From JAZDEY01 sp043808325 [NCBI: Candidatus Eiseniibacteriota bacterium] (GTDB lineage Bacteria > Arandabacterota > Arandabacteria > Arandabacterales): a stretch of 64,000 nt of DNA. A model generated the notes under the pieces. The model had not been told where the DNA came from, did not search any database, and saw only the letters and a list, made by a program, of their open reading frames with translations. Within the stretch, counting starts at the first letter, position 1. Every line of letters begins with the position of its first letter. The stretch is taken from assembly GCA_043808325.1 (NCBI GenBank), contig JAZDEY010000035.1, positions 28,116 through 92,115 on the forward strand, given 5' to 3'. Both the position numbers and the translations under genes were made by a program. This document shows, one piece after another, positions 8,936 to 18,855 of this stretch.

Positions 8936-10057
8936 AGTTGACTCATAATAAATGTATTCGAAAGGGGTTCGTTGCCTCAGAAATAAAAAGTATTCGGAAT
9001 AGTTCTCGTTTACCCTCCGTGAGCCGGCAGGATCGGCACTCAGGAGGTCAGACATCGCTACCGGGGAGCCCGGAAGAGGGGCAAGGGTCTGGTTCTGGAT
9101 GAGTTTGTTGCCTTGACTGGCTACAACCGTTGTTATGTGGCGCGGCTCTTGGCGGGAGAGCGCAAGAGGCTTGAGATCAAGGGGCGCTCGGGGACCAAGC
9201 CGGGCAGTCTCTTGAAGCACAAGATCCCCATCTGCACCTTCGCCGACTGGGACGATGCCCGGGTGGGCTTTCTCCAGGTCGACTTGGTTGGTCACGAGGG
9301 CGGCAACCCAAGAGGTGACTTCTGCCAGAGCCTTTCTGCTACCGATGTCGCCACCGGCTGGATCGAGACAAGAGCCATAAAGAACAAGGCTCAGGTGTGG
9401 GTCTTCGAGGCTCTTCAGGATACCAGGGAGAAACTGCCCTTCCCGATGCTGGGCATCAACTCAGACTCCGGCAGTGAATTCATCAATGCCCAACTGTTTC
9501 GCTACTGCAAGGCCGAGAAGATCACCTTCACCCGATGTCGCGAGGGACGCAAGAACGACAACTGCTATGTGGAGCAGAAGAACTATACCGCCGTCAGGCA
9601 GACTGTGGGCTATTTCCGCTATGATACGGACAAGGAACTCCAACTGCTCAGGCGCATCTACAACATCTACCGGCTTTACGCCAACTTCTTCTTGCCTCAG
9701 ATGAAACTCACCGACAAGACACGCGATGGTAGCAAGGTCACCAAGCACTATGACCGAGCACGGACGCCCTACGCTCGGGTCCTCTCATCCAGGGAAGTCG
9801 CCGACCAGGTCAAGAGGGCACTCACAAGCCAGTACGCGATTCTCAACCCGGCGGCACTGCGCAGAGACATGGCCGTGCTGCAGCAGAAACTATACAGGAT
9901 CGCGGCCTCAAAGAGACGGCCCCTAACGGCCCAGGAGGTCATGGAGGATGTCGCTTATGCTGCTGTCTCCTAACCCACCTTCATCGGGATCATTTCAGAT
10001 ACATTTATTTATGAGGCAACGAATCCCATTTCAGATACTTTTTTACTTGAGGCAACA
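8936..10057. mobile_element. Insertion sequence with 73-bp double-unit terminal inverted repeats
   Basis: The ends at 8936-9008 and 9985-10057 are inverted copies of each other. Each is built of two tandem units of about 36 bp that begin GTTGCCTCA (or a close variant) and contain GTATCTGAAAT (or a close variant). The left copy has diverged more (AGTTGACTCA, GTATTCGAAAG). The element is 1122 bp, carries a single DDE transposase frame, and shows no clear target-site duplication. It sits between two divergent promoters. Confidence 0.85.
9023..9973 (+). pseudogene. IS481-like (rve) DDE transposase, internally deleted
   Basis: The open frame begins right after a TGA (9020-9022) and has no ATG/GTG/TTG before the TTG at 9113. 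The residues from 9023 on (HRYRGARKRGKGLVLDEF, then TGYNR) are already family-like, so the natural N-terminus is damaged. The catalytic triad is intact: D in QVDLVGHEGG, D in INSDSGSEF, E in NDNCYVEQKN. In relatives I know, roughly 70 residues lie between the TGYNRxxxxRLL helix and the TKPGSLLKHxIPIxTFADWDxA segment. Here fewer than 15 do, which suggests an internal deletion of about 200 bp. Probably inactive on its own, though the ends could be mobilised in trans. Confidence 0.7.
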
Positions 10058-10080
10058 GGCGGATGGCCGCGGCTATGGGC

Positions 10081-10108
10081 TTGACAACTCCTATGCAAAC
10101 CCTACAAT
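10081..10108 (+). promoter_or_regulatory. Sigma70-type promoter for the porin gene
   Basis: A perfect TTGACA (10081-10086), a 16-bp spacer and TACAAT (10103-10108) lie 81 bp before the ATG at 10189 and 24 bp outside the right end of the insertion sequence. Confidence 0.75.
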
Positions 10109-10188
10109 CCGGCATATACTCTCGTATACTCAGGATATGGCGCGTGGATGCTCCTGGCCCAGGCGTGGTCCACCTTAGGAGGTTCGGC

Positions 10189-11718
10189 ATGGCTGCCTTC
10201 GGACTCCGGGCGAGATTGCGACAAGCCCGATCGCGCAGTCCCAAGCCCAAATATTATGATGTTTCGCGCCTCGCCCTTCTGGTACTGGTCATCTTGGCCA
10301 CCCTGGCAGCCAGTCACGCCGGTCGTTGCTTCGGGGCTGAGGAACCATCGCCCGGCACACCGCTGTCTCCCCTCACCCGAACCTGGGCCGTGAGCGACGC
10401 TCTGCGCTACCCGGTCGGCGACAGGCATCTCGGCGGGGCTCTGCGCTTGAGATACGTAGACCACGAGAATGCCAATCAACTCGGCCTTGAAGATGATCCC
10501 CACCGCCAGTTCCTCAGGCTCCGGACCCAGGTCTCACTCGACTACCGGGGCTCCCAGGTCCTACGGCTTTTCGCGATGCTCAACAAGGAATCCACAAAAC
10601 ACATCACGTGTGGATCGTGTGGCGGCGGCTTTGACGAGATCATCTTCGAAAGCCTCTACCTGGAAGCGACCAAGCCCTGGGGTCTCCCCTTCGGGATTCG
10701 CCTCGGCCGACAGGACCTCTTCTACGGGGACGGCTTGGTCGTGGCCGACGGCACGCCGCTTGATTGTTCGCGGACGTCGTACGTCAATGGTGTACTCCTT
10801 ACATCTAGAATTCCCCTCTGGTCCTTTGATGCATTCTGGCTGCGGGACCCGCGGCGGGAAGACTTCCTCCCGCGGATAAACAACAAGTACACCCAGCTGG
10901 CCGAGGCCGATCAGACCGCATGGGGCCTCTTCCTGCGGCGCGAGCCTTCCCCCGGCACCAGGCTTCGCTACGAGTTAGAACCATACTACGTTTTCTTGAG
11001 AGAGCACAGTGCCGGCAGGACGTCGAACACGTACACGATCGGCACCAGGCTGGCGCTCGCGCTCGGTCGGGGGCATTTGATCGGCGAGTTCGCCTATCAA
11101 GGCGGGAAGATTCCCGAACCCGCATACTTGGAGTTCGACCCAGAGGGGATCCTGACTGGCCCACAGAGCGTGTCGGCCTACGGCGCCCACGCAAGGCTTG
11201 AGGCACATCTTGGGCCGATGTTGCCCGTCGATATGGCGGCAGGTTACATCTACGTGTCGGGAGACGAGCGCGAGACCCGCAACAAATCCGAGGGCTGGAA
11301 TCCCGTTCTCGGGAGGTGGCCTTTGTGGAGTGAGCTCTACGTGCACACGCTATGGGCCGAGCGGTATGTCCGGCCGCAGCTCCAGGGCTTCGGTTACTGG
11401 CAGAACCTCGCGATGCCCTTCGTGAAAGTCGCCTACCATATTCACCGCTCCTTGAGCTTCGAGGCCAAGTACCTGTGGCTTTACGCCAATGAGGACGTGC
11501 CCGCGTTCAATGTACCGCTGTGGGACGATCCCAATCTTGAGGGTCCGCGCGAACGCGGGGAGCTCTACGGCCTGAAACTTGGCTGGGAGTTTGCCGACCT
11601 TCTTGCCGGTCACCTGCTGTACGAGAATTTCAGGCCCGGGCATTTCTATCCTAAGATCGACGGCTTCAAGCCCATGGATGCAAGCTACCTGAGGTTGGAG
11701 CTGTCGAGGTCGTTTTAG
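10189..11718 (+). CDS. Alginate-export-family-like outer-membrane porin
   Basis: The start is the ATG at 10189, with AGGAGG seven bases upstream; an in-frame extension to 10063 has no such site. The 509-residue product has a signal peptide (LALLVLVILATLAASHAG near residues 30-45). Its body is rich in alternating beta-strands, with the features of the Alginate_exp family: LRLRYVDHENAN, then a GIRLGRQDLFYGDGLVV segment (the conserved WGRQ/GRQ motif), and an aromatic C-terminus ending RLELSRSF, a terminal Phe as in outer-membrane barrels. AlgE-type porins export or take up anionic polysaccharides, but the substrate here is unknown. It has its own promoter and converges with the GT-C gene, with only 10 bp between the stop codons. 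Confidence 0.72.
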   Translation: MAAFGLRARLRQARSRSPKPKYYDVSRLALLVLVILATLAASHAGRCFGAEEPSPGTPLSPLTRTWAVSDALRYPVGDRHLGGALRLRYVDHENANQLGLEDDPHRQFLRLRTQVSLDYRGSQVLRLFAMLNKESTKHITCGSCGGGFDEIIFESLYLEATKPWGLPFGIRLGRQDLFYGDGLVVADGTPLDCSRTSYVNGVLLTSRIPLWSFDAFWLRDPRREDFLPRINNKYTQLAEADQTAWGLFLRREPSPGTRLRYELEPYYVFLREHSAGRTSNTYTIGTRLALALGRGHLIGEFAYQGGKIPEPAYLEFDPEGILTGPQSVSAYGAHARLEAHLGPMLPVDMAAGYIYVSGDERETRNKSEGWNPVLGRWPLWSELYVHTLWAERYVRPQLQGFGYWQNLAMPFVKVAYHIHRSLSFEAKYLWLYANEDVPAFNVPLWDDPNLEGPRERGELYGLKLGWEFADLLAGHLLYENFRPGHFYPKIDGFKPMDASYLRLELSRSF

Positions 11719-11728
11719 GCCGCGGCGA

Positions 11729-13186
11729 TCAAGCCTTCCGCGCCGGTCTCACAATCCGCCAACCCGCAAAGCCCGCGATCCCAAAGAGAGCGAGAATTAT
11801 CCAGACCGCGCTCAGTCCGATCACCTTCGATGCCTGGATTATCCACAGATCATACAGGCGCGGACTGGTCGCAAAGAGCGCCTTCAGATGAACCGCGATC
11901 GGGGAGAATTGCTGGATGTTGGTCTCGGCCCAATCCAGCTTCTTTATCTTGATCCAGTAGTCATAGGGCGCGGTGTAGTTGATCAGGACTCCGGCCGTTT
12001 GGACTCCGAAGCCTAGGATGCCCAGAATCACGGCCACCACCACCAGCCACCTCTTGGTGCGCGCGGCCACAAGCCCGGGAAGAAGAAGTAGCGGGATCAC
12101 CGGCAACAGAAAACGCGGCCCCCAGCACCAGCCGCCGTGCCATGCCCACCACTTGGAATACACTGCGAAGGTGTACGCGATGATGCAGACCATGAGCCAC
12201 GCCTCGGCGCGATATCTCCTCACGAACTCGCGCAGCCCGAGCGCGAAGATCACCACCGCAGGCGCATATAGGAAAATACTGCGATAGGGACTTGCCAGAT
12301 TCCACCACAGGCCCTTCGCGAGCGGCAAGGAGAAGCCCTTGTCAAAGGCCGTATGATAACCGGTCAAGAAGACGTCTCCGAATCGCAGGAAGTTGAGAAG
12401 CCCCAGAATCGCGACGCCCGGGGCGCACCCGAGCGCGAACCACATGGCTCGGCGTGCCCCAACCCTGGTGTTCCCGGATGACAACACCAGATAGGCTGCG
12501 AAGACCACCGCTATCGGCAGAAAACTCGCCCGCGTAAGGATACCCAGCCCCGAGGCCAGTCCGGCAAACAACATTCTCCGCCCTATCTCGCTCCTTCCCG
12601 CTCCGACCAGCAGCAAGAGGCTGCCCAGGAGGCAGACCGCAAAGAGCGGTTCCGCAAAGAAATCTCGCGAGTAGACCCAGAAAGGCGTAGCAAACCCAAG
12701 GAGAGATGCCCCCCAGAGCGCGCCCTTCCGCGATAGGCCGAAATGCCTCAGGAGACCCCAGAACAGAAGACACACAAGCGCAGTCACAAAAGCATTGGTG
12801 AGCGCGGTGAAGAAGACCCTCGCGCCTTCAAGGTCGTTGAGCTTTATCAGCTGCTGGGCATCGGCGACTATAACGCCCGACTTATCAGGAATATTCACGT
12901 GGTCGCTGTAGTTACTGAAGACCGGGTTGTGCGGGGAGCCGTATTCCACCAGACTGCCGATCCAGTAGAGCGGCAGGCTTACCAGATTTTCGCCGATCCC
13001 GAGCTTGCTGTACTGCCGCCTATCCTTCCCTTCCACCGTCATCATGAACTTGGGAATCGCGAGCGTTCCATGCCGCGCGATCGCCTGCGTGACGTTATAC
13101 GTCAGGTAGCTGTCGACCGTATAGATGTGTCCGGCCGTCGTGGCCACATAAAGGGCAACAAAGAACAGAAAGACGCTGAGGCGCAT
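11729..13186 (-). CDS. Polytopic membrane protein, GT-C/GT39-like putative glycosyltransferase
   Basis: A 485-residue protein with an N-terminal helix, a long luminal/periplasmic first loop starting HIYTVDSYLTYNVTQAIARHG, and about ten further hydrophobic helices. The acidic residue in VDSYLTYNV just after the first helix fits the GT-C pattern, in which an Asp/Glu early in loop 1 contributes to catalysis with polyprenyl-phosphate sugars. No DxD was found elsewhere. The family match is by overall shape, so donor and acceptor are unknown. It is adjacent to, but on the opposite strand from, the porin gene. Confidence 0.6.
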   Translation of the reverse strand: MRLSVFLFFVALYVATTAGHIYTVDSYLTYNVTQAIARHGTLAIPKFMMTVEGKDRRQYSKLGIGENLVSLPLYWIGSLVEYGSPHNPVFSNYSDHVNIPDKSGVIVADAQQLIKLNDLEGARVFFTALTNAFVTALVCLLFWGLLRHFGLSRKGALWGASLLGFATPFWVYSRDFFAEPLFAVCLLGSLLLLVGAGRSEIGRRMLFAGLASGLGILTRASFLPIAVVFAAYLVLSSGNTRVGARRAMWFALGCAPGVAILGLLNFLRFGDVFLTGYHTAFDKGFSLPLAKGLWWNLASPYRSIFLYAPAVVIFALGLREFVRRYRAEAWLMVCIIAYTFAVYSKWWAWHGGWCWGPRFLLPVIPLLLLPGLVAARTKRWLVVVAVILGILGFGVQTAGVLINYTAPYDYWIKIKKLDWAETNIQQFSPIAVHLKALFATSPRLYDLWIIQASKVIGLSAVWIILALFGIAGFAGWRIVRPARKA

Positions 13187-13228
13187 TCGCCTACTCTTCG
13201 CCGGCTACATCATGCATCAAGTCTGCGG

Positions 13229-13639
13229 CTAGATTTTCGATTCCTGTACATCCTTAATGATCTTGGGCTTCGGCGGTACGAATCCCTCGCCTTCCTTCCT
13301 CATCCTGGAGCGCCCTTCGAAGAAGACCCCGTCCTCGATCACCAGGCTCACGCTCTCCACATCGCCCAGCAGTTTCGCTCCCGCCTCCAGCTCCACCTTC
13401 TTCTTGGCAAACACGTTGCCTTCCACGGTCCCGCTCACGACGGCGTGCGCGGCGTGGATCTCGCCCTTCACCTGACCGCCCTTGCCGACGATCACCGAAT
13501 CGGACGACATGATCTTGCCCTCAAAATCCCCATCCACCCGCACGCTCCCCTTGGCATCGATGTCCCCGGTGAACTTACAGTCATGGCCGAGAATCGTGCT
13601 GATGGTTCCCTGAGCCTCTGTGGTTTCTTTTCCGAACAT
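13229..13639 (-). CDS. Bactofilin
   Basis: A 136-residue protein starting at the ATG at 13639, which has a GGAGGGAAGAGG stretch just upstream (a longer in-frame start at 13672 is less likely). The central region has the regular short hydrophobic-strand repeats of the DUF583/bactofilin beta-helix: FTGDIDAKGSVRVDGDFEGKI, VIVGKGGQVKGEI and AVVSGTVEGNVFAKKKVEL. The tails are unstructured. Bactofilins polymerise into nucleotide-free filaments at the membrane and organise peptidoglycan enzymes or chromosome-segregation proteins. Here it follows an M23 peptidase gene and parAB. Confidence 0.93.
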   Translation of the reverse strand: MFGKETTEAQGTISTILGHDCKFTGDIDAKGSVRVDGDFEGKIMSSDSVIVGKGGQVKGEIHAAHAVVSGTVEGNVFAKKKVELEAGAKLLGDVESVSLVIEDGVFFEGRSRMRKEGEGFVPPKPKIIKDVQESKI

Positions 13640-13695
13640 TCCTCTTCCCTCCGTTCTGGAATAACTTCGCATTGCTATCTGTCGGTCACCAGTTG

Positions 13696-14571
13696 TCAGC
13701 TCTTTGTCAATTCCATGTAAACTCCGGGATCAACCGGTTTACCGTTCCGCAGGATCTCGAAATGAACATGCGGAGCGGTACTCTTGCCAGTACTGCCGAC
13801 GGTGGCAATGATCTGGCCCTTCGTCACATGATCGCCCTCCTTTACCAGTGTCTTGTCGTTGTGACCATAGATCGTTGACAGCGAATCGCCGTGCTCGACC
13901 ACAACAAGATTACCATAGACTTCATCCCACCGCGCTTCTTTCACTACGCCGTCAAGAGCACACCTTACTGGTGTACCCTTTGAGGCAACTATGTCGATTC
14001 CCGGATGCTCTGCCTTGCCTCTTGCCTCAGCGATGAATCCGCGCGAGATCCAGCCATCCGCCGGGAGCATCATGCCTTTGGGATAGGAAGCAAATCCCGT
14101 ATAGAAAGGTTTCATGATACCGTATGTGTATCTGCGAGGCCAGAGATTTGTCACGGGGCTCTGTTCTCCCGCCGATCCCGGCCCGGCGCTCTTTTCCTCG
14201 GTGATGCCCGCCCAGGTTTCGATCTGCTGCTTGAGTTGCTCGATCCGTGCCAGCTCCGCCTGGATCTCCTTAACCTTCTCGTTCTCGGTGCGCAGGCTCT
14301 GATTCTCCGCCCGGAGTCTGGACGCGCTCACGGCAAGCATCGCCATCTTGGTGTAGGTGACTCCCACAAAACCGATTCCCGCAAAGAACACGCTTACCAG
14401 GACCAAGAGTATCACGCCGACATTGGCCGGCAAATCGAAGGTGACCGTGGTCCCAGTGCCATGCGGGGTTACGATCAGCGAGAAGCCCTTGCGCATGTGG
14501 GCCAACACCGGACGCAGCTTCTTAATCGCTCCCCTGGCGCGCGCCATCTGGTTTCGCATCGGGTAGTTCAC
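13696..14571 (-). CDS. Membrane-anchored M23 (LytM) peptidoglycan endopeptidase
   Basis: A 291-residue protein. A single transmembrane helix (about 50-72) is followed by a coiled coil (about 80-115, SRLRAENQSLRTENEKVKEIQAE without breaks) and a C-terminal LytM domain (about 190-285). The zinc ligands are visible: H and D in HPGIDIV, and H-V-H in APHVHFE. An active M23 enzyme cleaves peptide cross-bridges in peptidoglycan. The GTG start at 14571 overlaps the parB stop (GTGA), so translation is coupled. Together with the bactofilin immediately downstream it resembles the bactofilin-M23 cassettes that control cell shape in other bacteria. Confidence 0.93.
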   Translation of the reverse strand: MNYPMRNQMARARGAIKKLRPVLAHMRKGFSLIVTPHGTGTTVTFDLPANVGVILLVLVSVFFAGIGFVGVTYTKMAMLAVSASRLRAENQSLRTENEKVKEIQAELARIEQLKQQIETWAGITEEKSAGPGSAGEQSPVTNLWPRRYTYGIMKPFYTGFASYPKGMMLPADGWISRGFIAEARGKAEHPGIDIVASKGTPVRCALDGVVKEARWDEVYGNLVVVEHGDSLSTIYGHNDKTLVKEGDHVTKGQIIATVGSTGKSTAPHVHFEILRNGKPVDPGVYMELTKS

Positions 14572-15422
14572 ACTATCGCCATCGCCTCGATGATCCGGGT
14601 AAGATCGTCGTTGGAATAGAACTCGATCTCGATCCTGCCGTGTCCGCCCTGGCCGATGACTCTCACGCGTGTTCCGAGTTTGTGCATCAGCCGGCGCTCG
14701 ATCTTGGCGATCTCGGGATCCGACCGTTCCGCATGTACCTTACGCGCGGCTCGGGGCTTCAAGCGCTGCCGCACGATCGTCTCGACCTGCCGCACCGAAA
14801 GCCCGCGGTGAAGCGCGGTCCTGTAAACACCGACGATCTGTTTCTCATCCTCGAGCCCCAGAAGCGCCCTTGCATGTCCCGCGGTGATCTTGCCTTCCTC
14901 AACGCCCCGCTTGACCTCCTCGGGAAGATTGAGAAGCCGGAGCGCATTTGCAATCGTGCTCCTGTCACGCCCCAGTTTCTTGGCAAGTTGCTCCTGGGTG
15001 AGTTTGAAACGCTTGACGAGCTCGCGATAGCCTCTTGCTTCATCCAGCGGGTTCAGGTCCTCCCGCTGAAGATTCTCAACCAGAGCGATCTCGAGGGCCT
15101 CGGAATCCGATACCTGCCGCACTACCGCAGGGATGGTGCGCAAGTTCGCCAATCTCGCGGCTCTCATCCTGCGCTCGCCGGCCACAAGCTCGTACCGGCC
15201 GGCCTTTCGCCTGAGGATCACCGGCTGAAGCACGCCCTTCTCGCTGATCGATTGCCTGAGATCTTCAAGGGAGGCTTCATTGATCCGCGTCCTGGGCTGA
15301 TACGGATTCGCCGCGATCTCGTCGAGCGCCACCTCGAGGATGCTGCCCTGGCCGCTCATGGTCTCGGGCCTAAGGTCCGGAATCAGTGCATCAAGCCCTT
15401 TGCCAAGGGCCTTTCTACTCAC
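14568..15422 (-). CDS. parB: Chromosome-partitioning protein ParB
   Basis: A 284-residue protein beginning [15 protein letters not shown], the usual Spo0J/ParB N-terminus. The CTP-binding motif [11 protein letters not shown] is near residue 83. A helix-turn-helix ([27 protein letters not shown]) binds parS, and a basic C-terminal dimerisation domain follows. It overlaps parA by 8 bp and the M23 gene by 4 bp. A perfect parS site lies 3.4 kb upstream, in the mnmG-mnmE spacer. Confidence 0.97.
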   Translation of the reverse strand: MSRKALGKGLDALIPDLRPETMSGQGSILEVALDEIAANPYQPRTRINEASLEDLRQSISEKGVLQPVILRRKAGRYELVAGERRMRAARLANLRTIPAVVRQVSDSEALEIALVENLQREDLNPLDEARGYRELVKRFKLTQEQLAKKLGRDRSTIANALRLLNLPEEVKRGVEEGKITAGHARALLGLEDEKQIVGVYRTALHRGLSVRQVETIVRQRLKPRAARKVHAERSDPEIAKIERRLMHKLGTRVRVIGQGGHGRIEIEFYSNDDLTRIIEAMAIV

Positions 15423-16179
15423 GTGTCATCACCTCCTTCGCAAGCTCCATGTAACTCCTAGCCCCCGGGCACATCACGTCATAGAGCAGAATCGGTTTCC
15501 CGAAGCTGGGGGCTTCACTCAGTCTGACGTTTCTCGGTATCACCGCTCGGTAAACGCGGTCGTCAAAGAACTTCCTGGTCTCCTCCGCTACCTGCAGCGA
15601 CAGGTTGAGCCTGCTGTCAAACATCGTCAACAGCACGCCCTCGATCGCGAGGTTGGGATTCAGGTTCTTCTGAACCAGCTTGATCGCATTGATCAGCTGC
15701 CCCAGGCCCTCGAGCGCGTAGTATTCGCACTGGACCGGTATAATCACGCTGTCCGAGGCAGCAAGCGAGTTGACGGTAAGCAGCCCAAGCGATGGGGGAC
15801 AGTCGATGATCACGTAATCGTAGTCTTCCCGGATCGGCGCCAGCGCTTTCCGCAGGCGCATCTCGCGCGCCATCATGCCGACAAGTTCGATCTCGGCGCC
15901 AACCAGCCGTTGGTGCGAAGGCACAAGATCGAGTCCCGGCACTGCCGTTTTGACGATGCACTCCTCAATCGGCACATCATCGACCAGGACCTCGTAGATG
16001 CATCTGGCCCCATCCCCCGAGACCGTAACCCCGAGGCCGCTCCCGGCATTGGCCTGAGGATCGACATCCACAAGCAGCGTCTTCTTGTCCGACACACTGA
16101 GAAAAGCCGATAGGTTCACCGCAGTCGTGGTCTTCCCGACCCCGCCTTTCTGATTGGCTATGGCTATAACCTTACCCAA
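15415..16179 (-). CDS. parA: Chromosome-partitioning ATPase ParA (Soj)
   Basis: A 254-residue protein with the deviant Walker [10 protein letters not shown] at residues 11-19, [13 protein letters not shown] near 40-52 and [14 protein letters not shown] near 114-127. The length and motifs are standard for chromosomal Soj. It forms ATP-dependent dimers on the nucleoid and is driven by ParB to separate origins. About 90 bp separate it from rsmG upstream. Confidence 0.97.
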   Translation of the reverse strand: MGKVIAIANQKGGVGKTTTAVNLSAFLSVSDKKTLLVDVDPQANAGSGLGVTVSGDGARCIYEVLVDDVPIEECIVKTAVPGLDLVPSHQRLVGAEIELVGMMAREMRLRKALAPIREDYDYVIIDCPPSLGLLTVNSLAASDSVIIPVQCEYYALEGLGQLINAIKLVQKNLNPNLAIEGVLLTMFDSRLNLSLQVAEETRKFFDDRVYRAVIPRNVRLSEAPSFGKPILLYDVMCPGARSYMELAKEVMTRE

Positions 16180-16269
16180 TTCCCCACCTCCGGATTACGC
16201 CCGCCGTGCCCATCGTCCACCCTTCCTCGCACCCCGATCCACCGAGTTTGCTCCAGCAGCGCTCGGCCC

Positions 16270-17016
16270 TCATTCTACATCATCTCGTTTTGCTATAACA
16301 AATAATCTCAATGGGTTACATTCGATAGCCCAGGGGCTGGCTACGACTGCCACCATACTTCCACCGTGATCAAAGAGGTAGCCTTTCGCCCGGTTGACTT
16401 CCTCTATGGACCGACTCCCCTTGTAGGCGACCAGCCTTCCGCCGGGCTTGAGCAGTGGCAAGCACCATTTTAGAAGCAGTCTGAACCGTGTAACCGCTCT
16501 TGCCACAATAAGATCAAAACCTTCTGAATATTTGGCCCGAAAGGCCTCGCTATCGACCCGGTCGATCTCGAAGGCCGCCCGGGCGCCACAGACTTCCTCC
16601 AGAAATCCCCTGCGCTTCCGCCGGGAGTCACAGATCGTGAGCTTTATATGAGCGGAAAGCGTCGCCAGCACAAGGCCGGGCAAGCCGTTGCTTCCCCCCA
16701 GGTCAAGCACCTCAAGATCCCGGCGGGGCCTCAAGAGCGGAAGGAGTGAGGCCGCATCGCAGAAGTGATATGAGACCAATCTTGCTATATCCTTTCTCGA
16801 TACCAAGTTCACCGTCTTATTCCAGCGAAATATCGCTCCAACCAGACCCATCAGACTTTCGCGGGCGCCCTCTTCGATCTCTTCGCCGCTCCTGGCAATC
16901 AGGTCGATCAATCTGGCCACATCAACCTCAAACGACGCAGGCAAAGCTTCCGGCTCGGATGCCGACTCCCGGTCAGGTACCATTTCCTGCCGATCCGCCA
17001 TTTTCTTCCGGTCCAT
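16270..17016 (-). CDS. rsmG: 16S rRNA (guanine-527-N7)-methyltransferase RsmG
   Basis: Up to 248 residues. The SAM-binding motif [18 protein letters not shown] (about 115-132) and the F-R/K-W-N-x-x-x-N-L pattern ([14 protein letters not shown]) identify RsmG, which methylates G527 of 16S rRNA. The start is uncertain: ATGs at 17016, 17001 and 16983 are all in frame, and the first overlaps mnmG by 44 bp without a clear ribosome-binding site. The family length (about 210-240) would allow any of them. Loss of rsmG in other bacteria gives low-level streptomycin resistance. Confidence 0.94.
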   Translation of the reverse strand: MDRKKMADRQEMVPDRESASEPEALPASFEVDVARLIDLIARSGEEIEEGARESLMGLVGAIFRWNKTVNLVSRKDIARLVSYHFCDAASLLPLLRPRRDLEVLDLGGSNGLPGLVLATLSAHIKLTICDSRRKRRGFLEEVCGARAAFEIDRVDSEAFRAKYSEGFDLIVARAVTRFRLLLKWCLPLLKPGGRLVAYKGSRSIEEVNRAKGYLFDHGGSMVAVVASPWAIECNPLRLFVIAKRDDVE

Positions 17017-18829
17017 GTTTGGTCATATGTATAAGCACGCTGGTCACGTCGGCCGGCGTGATACCGGGAACCCTGGCCGCCTGCCCAATGGACGCCGGCC
17101 TTATTCGGTCCAGCTTCTCTTTGGCCTCCCGGGATAGCCCTGGCATGTGTCTGTAGTCAACCCATGATGGAATCCGCTTGTTCCCTTTACGATTAAGATC
17201 TTCTGCTCTAAGGAGTTCCCGCCCGATATAGCCTTCGTATTTGACCTCGGTCTCCACCTGGGCGAGGGTCTTCTCGTCATAGGAATTGAGCCAGGGTGCC
17301 AGATCCGCCAGATGCCGCCAAGTGATGCCGGGCCGTCGCAGCATTTGCTTCAGCGTTATGGGCTCCTCGCCCACCCTGACCCTGGTCGATTCCAGCAATC
17401 CCGAGATCTCTTGCCGTACTTGTAGACGGTTTCTGACCTCATCAAGCCAGGGCCTGGCGACGAGGCCAAGGGCGTGCCCATAGTGCATCAGCCTCTCGTC
17501 GGCATTGTCTTGTCGAAGCAACAGCCGGTATTCAGCCCGGGAAGTAAACATCCTGTATGGCTCGTCCGTACCGCGGGTCACCAGGTCATCGATCATCACG
17601 CCGAGATAGGCCTCGCTCCTCGACAGTACCAGTCCTTCCCTCCCCACAAGCTTAAGCGCCGCGTTGATGCCCGCCATTATGCCCTGCCCCGCCGCCTCTT
17701 CATAGCCGGATGTCCCATTTATCTGGCCTGCAAGGAAGAGCCCTTCGATCTTCTTGGTCTCAAGCGTGGCCAGGAGCTCAGTCGGGGCCACAAAGTCATA
17801 TTCTACGGCGTAGCCAGGCCTGACTATTTCGGCATGCTCAAGCCCCGGGATGGTCCTGACCATACTGATTTGAACGTCCTCCGGAAGGCTTGTCGCAAGC
17901 CCGCTCACATAGTACTCAAGGGCCTGCGAATCCTCCGGCTCGAGAAAGAGCTGGTGGCTCGCGCGGTCCGGAAACCGGACTACCTTGTCTTCAATTGAGG
18001 GACAGTAGCGCGGCCCGATTCCCTCGATCCTGCCGGTGTAAAGCGGAGATCGATCGAGGTTGGAGAGGATAGTAGCTCGCGTATCCTCAGTAGTTCTCGT
18101 GAGATAGCAGGCCGCGATCGAATCGATTTTGTCTCGGGTCCGGTATGAGAAGGGCTCTATCCCGTTCTCTCCGCACTGGGGCTCGAGCCCGTCGAACTCG
18201 ATCGACCTTCCCCGGAGTCTCGGCGAGGTTCCTGTCTTAAGCCTTCCCATGGCAAGCCCGGTCTCTTTCAGGCTGGCGGCCAGCCCGTAGCTCGCGCATT
18301 CCCCGTTGCGACCACCTGGGAAGCTATGAAGCCCGATATGTATGGTCCCCCGAAGGAAAGTCCCGGTAGCAATTATCACGGCTTTGGATCTGAAGCGGTA
18401 ACCCACCTGGGTCTCCACCCCCGCGATCCGGTCCCCATCAAGCAGAAGCTTCTCGGCCAGCCCCTGTCTCAGCTCAAGCCTCGGCTGGTCCTCCACGGCG
18501 CGGCGCATATGCATCCTGTAGGCTTGCCTGTCATTCTGCGACCGGAGCGACCAGACTGCGGGGCCTCTGCTGCGGTTGAGCATTCGCATCTGGAGCGCCG
18601 TGAGGTCGGCAACCCGCCCCATCTCTCCCCCAAGCGCGTCTATCTCTTTGACCAAATGGGACTTAGCAAGCCCGCCGATTGCAGGATTACACGACATCTG
18701 TGCCACGCTGTCCACGTTCAGGGTGAGCAAGAGAGTCTCACACCCCATCCGTGCTGCAGCGAGGGCAGCCTCGCATCCGGCATGGCCGGCTCCAATCACA
18801 ATCACGTCGTAGGTTTTTGGGTGGTCCAT
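16973..18829 (-). CDS. mnmG: tRNA uridine-34 carboxymethylaminomethyl enzyme, FAD subunit MnmG (GidA)
   Basis: A 618-residue protein. It has the FAD-binding [21 protein letters not shown] (about 10-30), the MnmG signatures [23 protein letters not shown] and [27 protein letters not shown] near residue 370, and a helical C-terminus that docks MnmE. With MnmE it installs cmnm5U/nm5U at wobble position 34. mnmE lies directly upstream on the same strand, separated by a 26-bp spacer that contains parS. Confidence 0.97.
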   Translation of the reverse strand: MDHPKTYDVIVIGAGHAGCEAALAAARMGCETLLLTLNVDSVAQMSCNPAIGGLAKSHLVKEIDALGGEMGRVADLTALQMRMLNRSRGPAVWSLRSQNDRQAYRMHMRRAVEDQPRLELRQGLAEKLLLDGDRIAGVETQVGYRFRSKAVIIATGTFLRGTIHIGLHSFPGGRNGECASYGLAASLKETGLAMGRLKTGTSPRLRGRSIEFDGLEPQCGENGIEPFSYRTRDKIDSIAACYLTRTTEDTRATILSNLDRSPLYTGRIEGIGPRYCPSIEDKVVRFPDRASHQLFLEPEDSQALEYYVSGLATSLPEDVQISMVRTIPGLEHAEIVRPGYAVEYDFVAPTELLATLETKKIEGLFLAGQINGTSGYEEAAGQGIMAGINAALKLVGREGLVLSRSEAYLGVMIDDLVTRGTDEPYRMFTSRAEYRLLLRQDNADERLMHYGHALGLVARPWLDEVRNRLQVRQEISGLLESTRVRVGEEPITLKQMLRRPGITWRHLADLAPWLNSYDEKTLAQVETEVKYEGYIGRELLRAEDLNRKGNKRIPSWVDYRHMPGLSREAKEKLDRIRPASIGQAARVPGITPADVTSVLIHMTKHGPEENGGSAGNGT

Positions 18830-18836
18830 AGTCTAA

Positions 18837-18852
18837 TGTTTCACGTGAAACA
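18837..18852. promoter_or_regulatory. parS centromere site
   Basis: TGTTTCACGTGAAACA is a perfect 16-bp match to the bacterial parS palindrome bound by ParB/Spo0J. It occupies the short gap between the mnmE stop and the mnmG start, about 5 kb from the DnaA-box region. Confidence 0.95.
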
Positions 18853-18855
18853 CTT

